NCBI GenBank assembly: GCA_963169135.1
Contig: CAUJEQ010000221.1
Coordinates: 1-17,516 of the forward strand
Direction of reading: 5' to 3'
Length of the DNA: 17,516 bases
DNA from: Chloroflexota bacterium
GTDB taxonomy: Bacteria; Chloroflexota; Dehalococcoidia; Tepidiformales; Tepidiformaceae
The stretch's first letter is position 1, and each line of letters begins with the position of its first letter. The notes under the pieces were generated by a model. It was not told the origin of the DNA, searched no databases, and was given only the letters and a program-made list of their open reading frames with translations. Below are positions 12,640-17,516 of this stretch, in pieces. Position numbers and translations under genes: made by a program.

Positions 12640-14940
12640 CTACCCGGCGAGCCGCTCCAGCATGACGCCAGCCGCCTTCTTCGCCGGACTGTTCGGTTCG
12701 ACCTGTGCACCGACGCATCCCGGGCAGCCGTTTTCGCACGGGCATGTCCGTACCAGTGCGAGGCACGCGTCCATCAATGCGTCTCGCGCATCGAACAGCT
12801 TCTCCGCGAGCCCAACGCCCCCGGGCACCATGTCGTAGAGGTACACCGTGGGGAGTTCGTTGTGGGGCGATCGCACTTGCGCGTCGGCCCCGATGTCCCT
12901 CGCGTCGCACAGGCAGTAGATAGGCGCCAGGTTGCGCGCCAGGTGCCCGATGCCCAGCAGCCCCGAAGCGATCTCGTCGCGCCCCAGCCCTCGCGTCGCC
13001 CCCTCATCGAAGCTCAGCCAGCAGGCTGCCGTGTGCATGTTCTCTTCCGGGATCGCGATCTTTCCCCAGCCCACGTTCTCGTGGCTGTGCAGCTTCACCT
13101 TCTTGAAGATCGTCGCGAGGAATGTGATCGAGACCTCCCCTACGTCGAACGACCCTGCCGCCATGCCTTCCTGCTTGAAGCTGTCGAGCACCTTCAACTC
13201 CACAGCGAGCTGCGCGTCGGTGTAGTAGTCCACCGCCACCGGCGTCACGAACGCCTTCTTGTCGTCCCAGTCCAGGTATTCCACCTGGTACTGCTGGCCC
13301 CGGTGGATATAGATCGCGTCCTCGTGGATGAGCAGCGGCGCGCTCGGCCGGTCGCACTCGCCGATCACGCGCGGCGCCGGCCCCTGCTCGATGATCACGA
13401 AGTTGTCCGTGCTCGCCGATCGCAAGCTCACCTGTTCCGCCGGATACGCCTCGCTCATCCAGTGGTAGCGGTTGTTCGCCTTCTGCAGGATCCCTTCCTC
13501 CGCCAGGATGTCCAGCAGTTCTCCCGTGTGCGCCCCGAACACTTCCCCCAGCGCGAAGGGCAGCTCGAACGCCGCGCACTTCAGGTGGCTCGCCAGGATG
13601 AACAGGTTATCCGGGTCGATCAGCCCTCGCTCCACCGCGCGCTCGAACACAAAATCCGGGTGCGTCGCCACGTACTGGTCGAGCGGGTTCGATGAAGCGA
13701 TGAGCACCGACAGCGATGCTTCGCGGCTGCGCCCGGCCCGCCCGAACTGCTGCCAGAGGCTCGCAAGCGATCCCGGGTAGCCCGTCACCACACTCGCCCC
13801 CATCCCGCCGATGTCGATTCCCAATTCCAGTGCGTTCGTTGCTACCACCCCCCGGATAGACCCTTCCCGCAGACCGCGTTCGATTGCCCTCCGCTCGTTC
13901 GGCAGGTAGCCGCCCCGGTAGCCGGTCACTCGCTCGGGGTCGCCGGGCTTGCTGCGCAGTGCTTCGCGCAGGTACGTCAGCAGCAGTTCCACGCGCGTCC
14001 GGCTCGGCGCGAACACGATCGTCTGCACGCCCGCCCGGATGAGCTGTGCCGAGACATCCCGCGCCGCTTTCAACGACGACTGCCGGATGCCCAGCTCCCG
14101 GTTCACCACCGGCGGGTTGTGGATCACCACTACCCGCTCGCCGGCGGGCGCTCCGTTGTCGTTGATCAACTCCACTTCGTCGCCCACGAGCGCGCGCGCC
14201 AGTTCGTCCGGGTTCGCGATCGTTGCCGAACAGAGGATGAACGTGGGGTCGGAGCCATAGAACTGGCAGATCCGCCGCAGCCGCCGCAGCACGTTCGCAA
14301 GGTGGCTCCCGAACACCCCCCGGTACGTGTGCAGCTCATCGATCACCACGTAGTCGAGGCTCTCGAACAGCTGCATCCACTTCGTGTGGTGCGGCAGGAT
14401 TGCCGCGTGCAGCATGTCCGGGTTGGTGAGCACGATGTGCCCCGCCGTCCGCACCGCCCTGCGCGCGTCGGCCGGCGTGTCGCCGTCATAGGTGAAGGTC
14501 CGGATCTCCTCGCCGATGCTCGTGATCAGCCCGTGCAGCTCGTCCAGCTGGTCCTGCGCCAGGGCTTTCGTCGGGAACAGGTAGAGCGCTCGCGTTGAGC
14601 TGTCCTTCAGGATCGCGTCCAGCACCGGCACGTTGTAGCAGAGCGTCTTGCCGCTCGCCGTGGGTGTCACGACCACGCTGTTCGTCCCGGCCAGCGCGTT
14701 CGAGATCGCTTGCGCCTGGTGCGTGTAGGGCCGGTCGATGCCCCGCTTCCGCAGCGCCTGGACCAGCCGGCCGTCCAGCCCCTCCGGCCACTCCGCATAC
14801 CGCGGCGGCCGCTCGTCGATCCGCCGCACCGTCGTTTCGGTCCGGCGCGCCTGCAAATCGGCCACCACCTTCTCGGCGATGACCGCGGGTGGCACGGGCC
14901 TCACGGCCGGGACGGGATACGCGGGTGGCGGCTTGGCCAT
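12640..14940 (-). CDS. DEAD/DEAH-box DNA helicase with C-terminal DUF1998-like Cys motif, MrfA/YprA-like
   Basis: 766 residues, the size of MrfA/YprA. The N-terminal helicase core shows TPTASGKT (Walker A, 92-99), FPTKALAQDQ (122-131), DELH (Walker B, 201-204), SAT (238-240), FAPSRTRVE (310-318), ATNALELGID (367-376) and QQFGRAGRS (397-405). The C-terminal part carries LYDMVPGGVGLAEKLFD (701-717) and a cysteine set at 676, 678, 733, 735, 739 and 742, as expected for the zinc or Fe-S site of the DUF1998 region. In Bacillus subtilis MrfA works with the exonuclease MrfB in repair of mitomycin damage (established knowledge); no MrfB-like gene is visible here. The ATG at 14940 has no strong ribosome binding site, but a CATAAT -10 lies about 30 nt upstream. 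All helicase motifs are intact. Confidence 0.92.
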   Translation of the reverse strand: MAKPPPAYPVPAVRPVPPAVIAEKVVADLQARRTETTVRRIDERPPRYAEWPEGLDGRLVQALRKRGIDRPYTHQAQAISNALAGTNSVVVTPTASGKTLCYNVPVLDAILKDSSTRALYLFPTKALAQDQLDELHGLITSIGEEIRTFTYDGDTPADARRAVRTAGHIVLTNPDMLHAAILPHHTKWMQLFESLDYVVIDELHTYRGVFGSHLANVLRRLRRICQFYGSDPTFILCSATIANPDELARALVGDEVELINDNGAPAGERVVVIHNPPVVNRELGIRQSSLKAARDVSAQLIRAGVQTIVFAPSRTRVELLLTYLREALRSKPGDPERVTGYRGGYLPNERRAIERGLREGSIRGVVATNALELGIDIGGMGASVVTGYPGSLASLWQQFGRAGRSREASLSVLIASSNPLDQYVATHPDFVFERAVERGLIDPDNLFILASHLKCAAFELPFALGEVFGAHTGELLDILAEEGILQKANNRYHWMSEAYPAEQVSLRSASTDNFVIIEQGPAPRVIGECDRPSAPLLIHEDAIYIHRGQQYQVEYLDWDDKKAFVTPVAVDYYTDAQLAVELKVLDSFKQEGMAAGSFDVGEVSITFLATIFKKVKLHSHENVGWGKIAIPEENMHTAACWLSFDEGATRGLGRDEIASGLLGIGHLARNLAPIYCLCDARDIGADAQVRSPHNELPTVYLYDMVPGGVGLAEKLFDARDALMDACLALVRTCPCENGCPGCVGAQVEPNSPAKKAAGVMLERLAG

Positions 14941-14969
14941 GGTCGGCCCCCAATCGCACAGATGTTCGG

Positions 14970-14975
14970 ATTATG
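14970..14975 (-). promoter_or_regulatory. -10 box CATAAT, helicase gene
   Basis: CATAAT on the minus strand, one mismatch from TATAAT, about 30 nt before ATG 14940. The predicted leader is about 20-25 nt. No good -35 is seen. Confidence 0.4.
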
Positions 14976-15013
14976 GCGATCGAAGTGGAAACAGGAAAGA
15001 GGAAAGGAGATGC

Positions 15014-15019
15014 TACGCT
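15014..15019 (+). promoter_or_regulatory. Extended -10 box TGCTACGCT, 52-residue ORF
   Basis: TACGCT, preceded by TGC as in extended -10 promoters (TGN), ends 6 nt before ATG 15026. A near copy, TGCTACCCT, stands at 15220-15228, 16 nt before the resA-like gene. Confidence 0.45.
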
Positions 15020-15025
15020 TCGAAC

Positions 15026-15184
15026 ATGGAGCCGAGTATCAAGCCTGACCGGCCACCTGCCACCTCCCGGCAGACCATCCGGGACGTTGCGGCCGCCGTG
15101 CCGGCTCTTTCGCTTTCGGACGCCGACGTAGCCCGGCGCATCGCACGGGAACGTGGAGCACGCTGGATCGCTGCCGACACTTGA
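15026..15184 (+). CDS. Small hypothetical protein, 52 residues
   Basis: An ORF of 52 residues rich in Ala and Arg. The first 12 residues are Pro-rich and polar, then SRQTIRDVAAAVPALSLSDADVARRIARERG (about 14-44) could form two helices with a turn at SLSD, and the chain ends in ARWIAADT. The SLSDADVARRIARERG stretch has a faint helix-turn-helix look, which I do not trust as a domain call. The start is supported by an extended -10 box 6 nt upstream; GGAAAGGAG lies 16 nt upstream, too far for a normal ribosome binding site. It is divergent from the helicase gene and precedes resA by 60 nt. The flanking 13-bp inverted repeat is unusual. It may be a real small gene, but I cannot exclude a chance frame. 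Confidence 0.5.
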   Translation: MEPSIKPDRPPATSRQTIRDVAAAVPALSLSDADVARRIARERGARWIAADT

Positions 15185-15222
15185 GGGCTTTCCTCTTTCC
15201 TCCTTCATCTCTCCCCGAATGC

Positions 15223-15228
15223 TACCCT
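15223..15228 (+). promoter_or_regulatory. Possible -10 box TACCCT, resA-resB
   Basis: TACCCT preceded by TGC, as at 15014. It would give a leader of about 10 nt before ATG 15245. The spacing is not the 6-7 nt seen elsewhere, so confidence is lower. Confidence 0.3.
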
Positions 15229-15244
15229 CGATCCCGGCTCCCAC

Positions 15245-15880
15245 ATGACTGAAATCCTCCCCGACGAACGGCCGCAACGCCGCCGCGAATACTCCGGCCC
15301 GGGCTCCACGCTCGGGCTCGCCGCGCTCGTCATCATCGTCGTCGGCGTCGCCATCTGGTGGTTCGAGTTCCGCGATTGCGGCAGCACCGCAGGCACCGGC
15401 ACCCCCGGCCTCGGCGTCATCGAACTCCCCGAAGCGCTCAACCCCACCGGCCGCGCCCCCGCTGCCCGCGAAGGCCGCGCAGCACCCAACTTCAAGCTCG
15501 AAACCCCCGAGGGCGAGGCGCAAACCCTCGACCAGTATCGCGGCCGCTACGTGCTCCTGAACTTCTGGGCCAGCTGGTGCGGCCCCTGCCGCGGCGAAAC
15601 CCCCGACCTCCAGGACTTCCACCAGGGCCCGGCTTCAGCCACCGTCGTCGTCGTCGGCGTCAACCAGCAGGAACAGGCCGCCACCGCCCGCGCCTTCGCC
15701 GATGAGTTCCGGGTCACCTACCCCATCCTCCTCGATCCTGCCGGCGAAGTGAGCAACGCTTACCAGTTCCCCGGCCTCCCTTCGACCTTCCTCATCGACC
15801 CCACCGGCGTCGTCGAGCGCGTCTACTACGGCCGCATCACCCTCGAACAACTCACCGAACTCGAGGACCACCTCAGGTGA
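15245..15880 (+). CDS. resA: Membrane-anchored thioredoxin-fold protein, ResA/TlpA-like
   Basis: 211 residues. A basic cytoplasmic start, one membrane anchor (about 23-40) and an extracytoplasmic thioredoxin domain from about residue 78. The redox motif WCGPC is at 111-115, preceded by VLLNFWAS, and the cis-proline loop is LPST (178-181). This is the ResA/TlpA/AhpC-TSA layout. ResA keeps apocytochrome c cysteines reduced for haem attachment in System II biogenesis (established). The GTG start of resB overlaps its stop as GTGA (15877-15880), which supports that role over a general thiol reductase. A lone Cys45 lies just outside the membrane. There is no Shine-Dalgarno sequence; a weak -10 box stands at 15223. 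Confidence 0.9.
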   Translation: MTEILPDERPQRRREYSGPGSTLGLAALVIIVVGVAIWWFEFRDCGSTAGTGTPGLGVIELPEALNPTGRAPAAREGRAAPNFKLETPEGEAQTLDQYRGRYVLLNFWASWCGPCRGETPDLQDFHQGPASATVVVVGVNQQEQAATARAFADEFRVTYPILLDPAGEVSNAYQFPGLPSTFLIDPTGVVERVYYGRITLEQLTELEDHLR

Positions 15881-17516
15881 CCGCCGCCTCCAGCACCCGC
15901 GAACCCAACGCCCGCATCGAGCCCGGCGGACTCGACCCGCTCCGTTGGGCATGGCAACTGCTCACCAATGTGAAGTTCGCGCTCTTCCTGGTCGGGCTCG
16001 CCCTCGTCGCCGGGATGATCGGCGTGGTTTTGCCCCAGGTTCCCGGCCCCATGCGCGCCAATGCCCCGGCCCGCTCCGCCTGGATCGAACTGCGCCGGGA
16101 GACCTACGGCCCCCTCACCGGGCCTATGGATGCGCTCGACCTCTTCGATGTCTTCCACTCTGCCTGGTTCAACGGCCTCTGGGTGCTCATCATCGTCGCC
16201 GTCACCGTCTGCACCGTCAGCCGCTTCCGGCCCACCTGGCGCGCGGTCCAGCGCCCCCACCGAACCGTCGCCGACGCCTACTTCGAGCGCGCCCACCACC
16301 GCGCCGAATTCACCCACGAAGGCGGCGCCCCCGCCGTCGAAGCGCTTCTCCGCCGCCGCCGCTACCGTGTCGAGCGGGTCGCCGATCGCGACAGCGCCAC
16401 CTACCTCTTCGCCGACCGCTTCGGCTGGAGCCAGTACGGCACCTTCCTCAGCCACCTCGCCCTGCTGATGCTGCTCATCGGCGCCCTCCTGACCACCATG
16501 GCCGGTTTCGACCGCACCCTTGTCATCGCCGAAACCACCCCCGCCGCACCCGTCTTCGAAGAGCCCGGCCCCGGCCAGATCTTCATCCGCATGGTCGATG
16601 CGAACCGTGGTCTGGACGACGCCGGCAACATCATCGACTACCACAGCATCGTCGAGGTCCGCCGCGGCGACGAGGTCAAGACCTGCAAGACCACCGTCAA
16701 CGATCCCTGCCACGCCTTTGGCTACAAGGTCCACCAGGCTGCCTGGTTCAACGACATCGCCCGCCTCCGGATCGAAGCCCCCAACGGCCAGCTCCTCTAC
16801 GACGACGTGGTCGACTTCGACAGCCAGACCGCCGTCGTCCCGCTCATCCGGGTTACCACCGCGGATGGTGGTCTCCTGTTCGAACAGCAACTGCCCCAGA
16901 TGGCGACCGACCCGGGAGTCTCGCCGGGCCGTGAGGATGACTCTGCCCTCGCCGTCCTGGTCTTCCCCGAGTCGCCCGGCGCCGAAACGCTCGTGACCTA
17001 CGCCGTCGCCTGGTTCTTCCGCGATGGCCAGATGCGGCTCACGCTCAGCGGCCCGGACCTTTCGCTGGTTTCGTTGACCCCGGGCGAGCTCGCCTCCACC
17101 GGCAGCTACCGGGTGGAGTTCGTCCAGGCCCAGGCCATCCCCGCCCTGAGCATTGCCGATATGCCGGGTGCCATCGGCGATGAGGTTACCGTCCAGATGC
17201 CCACCGGCGGCGATGGAGCGCCATACCTGTTGGTCAACGGGATCAGCTTCGACCCACTGGTCCTCCGCCAGGACACCCCGGTGGAGAACGAGGAGGGCTA
17301 TTCCTACACGTTTCGCGGCCAGCTTGAGGCCTCTGGCGTCAGCGTCCGTCGCGACCCCGGCGATACCTTCATCTGGATCGCCGTGGCGATGGCCATGGTC
17401 GGCCTGGCGATCACCTTCTACGTCCCGCGCCGCCGCCTCTGGGTGAAGGTCACCCCGGCGCGGACCTACATGGCCGGCATCGCCGAGCGAACAACGCGCT
17501 TCTCGCGCGAACTCCG
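15877..17516 (+). CDS. resB: Cytochrome c biogenesis protein ResB, 3' end cut by window edge
   Basis: 546 complete codons and two further bases reach the window edge without a stop. ResB (Ccs1) with CcsA forms the System II haem lyase that carries haem across the membrane and attaches it to apocytochrome c. Membrane segments lie at about residues 33-54, 99-118, 188-212 and 497-515, and a large exported domain spans about 215-490, as in the family. FLSHLALLMLLIG carries His193 in the third helix, a position conserved in ResB. RRDPGDTFIWIAVAMAMVGL and YVPRRRLWV near the end are the ResB C-terminal signature. The GTG at 15877 is coupled to resA by a 4-nt overlap. Cys270 and Cys278 stand in the exported domain. 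CcsA is expected next but lies outside the window. Confidence 0.93.
   Translation, partial: MTAASSTREPNARIEPGGLDPLRWAWQLLTNVKFALFLVGLALVAGMIGVVLPQVPGPMRANAPARSAWIELRRETYGPLTGPMDALDLFDVFHSAWFNGLWVLIIVAVTVCTVSRFRPTWRAVQRPHRTVADAYFERAHHRAEFTHEGGAPAVEALLRRRRYRVERVADRDSATYLFADRFGWSQYGTFLSHLALLMLLIGALLTTMAGFDRTLVIAETTPAAPVFEEPGPGQIFIRMVDANRGLDDAGNIIDYHSIVEVRRGDEVKTCKTTVNDPCHAFGYKVHQAAWFNDIARLRIEAPNGQLLYDDVVDFDSQTAVVPLIRVTTADGGLLFEQQLPQMATDPGVSPGREDDSALAVLVFPESPGAETLVTYAVAWFFRDGQMRLTLSGPDLSLVSLTPGELASTGSYRVEFVQAQAIPALSIADMPGAIGDEVTVQMPTGGDGAPYLLVNGISFDPLVLRQDTPVENEEGYSYTFRGQLEASGVSVRRDPGDTFIWIAVAMAMVGLAITFYVPRRRLWVKVTPARTYMAGIAERTTRFSREL

Larger units (their letters stand above)
14994..15200. repeat. 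Inverted 13-mers flanking the 52-residue ORF
   Basis: GGAAAGAGGAAAG at 14994-15006 and its exact reverse complement CTTTCCTCTTTCC at 15188-15200 bracket the small ORF at 15026-15184. The arms are purine/pyrimidine tracts, so a chance origin is less unlikely than for mixed sequence. The right arm lies just after the ORF stop and could pair with the left arm in a transcript. Confidence 0.65.

Noticed and set aside
12559..13695. A 378-codon plus-strand frame opposite the helicase
   Set aside because: It overlaps conserved helicase C-terminal motifs on the other strand and shows no domain.
1..17516. CRISPR arrays, phage or insertion sequence genes, biosynthetic cluster
   Set aside because: I looked for regularly spaced repeats, transposase or integrase motifs and large modular enzymes and saw none; the gene content is housekeeping plus one toxin-antitoxin pair.

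Overview
This window is a densely coding, high-GC bacterial chromosome segment on which both strands are used. It reads as core-genome territory rather than a mobile island: I found no transposase, integrase, phage gene, CRISPR array, rRNA or tRNA. Several features suggest a Chloroflexota-like bacterium, possibly Dehalococcoidia or Tepidiformia-like. These are a CIRCE-controlled groEL, a haem-copper oxidase assembly gene together with System II cytochrome c biogenesis genes, a MrfA-type helicase, and many genes whose start codon lies only 6-7 nt after a TANNNT -10 box. The phylum is an inference; the sequence alone does not prove it.

Layout. 1-787 (-): a CtaG-type membrane protein, cut by the window edge. 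910-2346 (-): a secreted lipoprotein esterase preceded by rsfS, the ribosome silencing factor, which appears to use a CTG start. 2401-3492 (+): mnmA, the tRNA 2-thiouridylase, divergent from rsfS. 3638-5593 (-): an enoyl-CoA hydratase-family protein and purM. 5666-8304 (+): a small two-helix membrane protein overlapping moaC, then a VapBC-type toxin-antitoxin pair whose toxin overlaps an M20 metallopeptidase by ATGA. 8289-9817 (-): nadD followed by an alpha-helical membrane protein. 9896-10034: tandem repeats and a perfect CIRCE operator leading into groEL (10068-11675), which has no groES beside it and ends at a strong hairpin terminator. 11803-12626 (+): a conserved-looking hypothetical and a small winged-helix regulator. 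12640-14940 (-): a large MrfA/YprA-like DNA helicase. 15026-15184 (+): a 52-residue ORF lying between the two arms of a 13-bp inverted repeat. 15245-17516 (+): a ResA-like thioredoxin and ResB, the latter cut by the window end.

How the genes work together. resA and resB form a translationally coupled pair (GTGA overlap) for cytochrome c maturation, while ctaG at the other end serves oxidase copper-centre assembly, so the organism probably respires aerobically. rsfS, mnmA, nadD, purM and moaC are housekeeping genes for translation, NAD, purine and molybdenum cofactor synthesis. The vapBC pair has a three-site operator candidate at its promoter.

The most notable signals are the recurrent leaderless promoter architecture, the CTG start of rsfS with a hairpin just upstream of its ribosome binding site, the TGTACGG triple at vapBC, the repeat-flanked micro-ORF, and the solitary groEL. 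I did not find a multi-gene system that I would call clearly new. No gene-free stretch exceeds 300 bases; the longest, 9818-10067, holds the repeats and the groEL control region.
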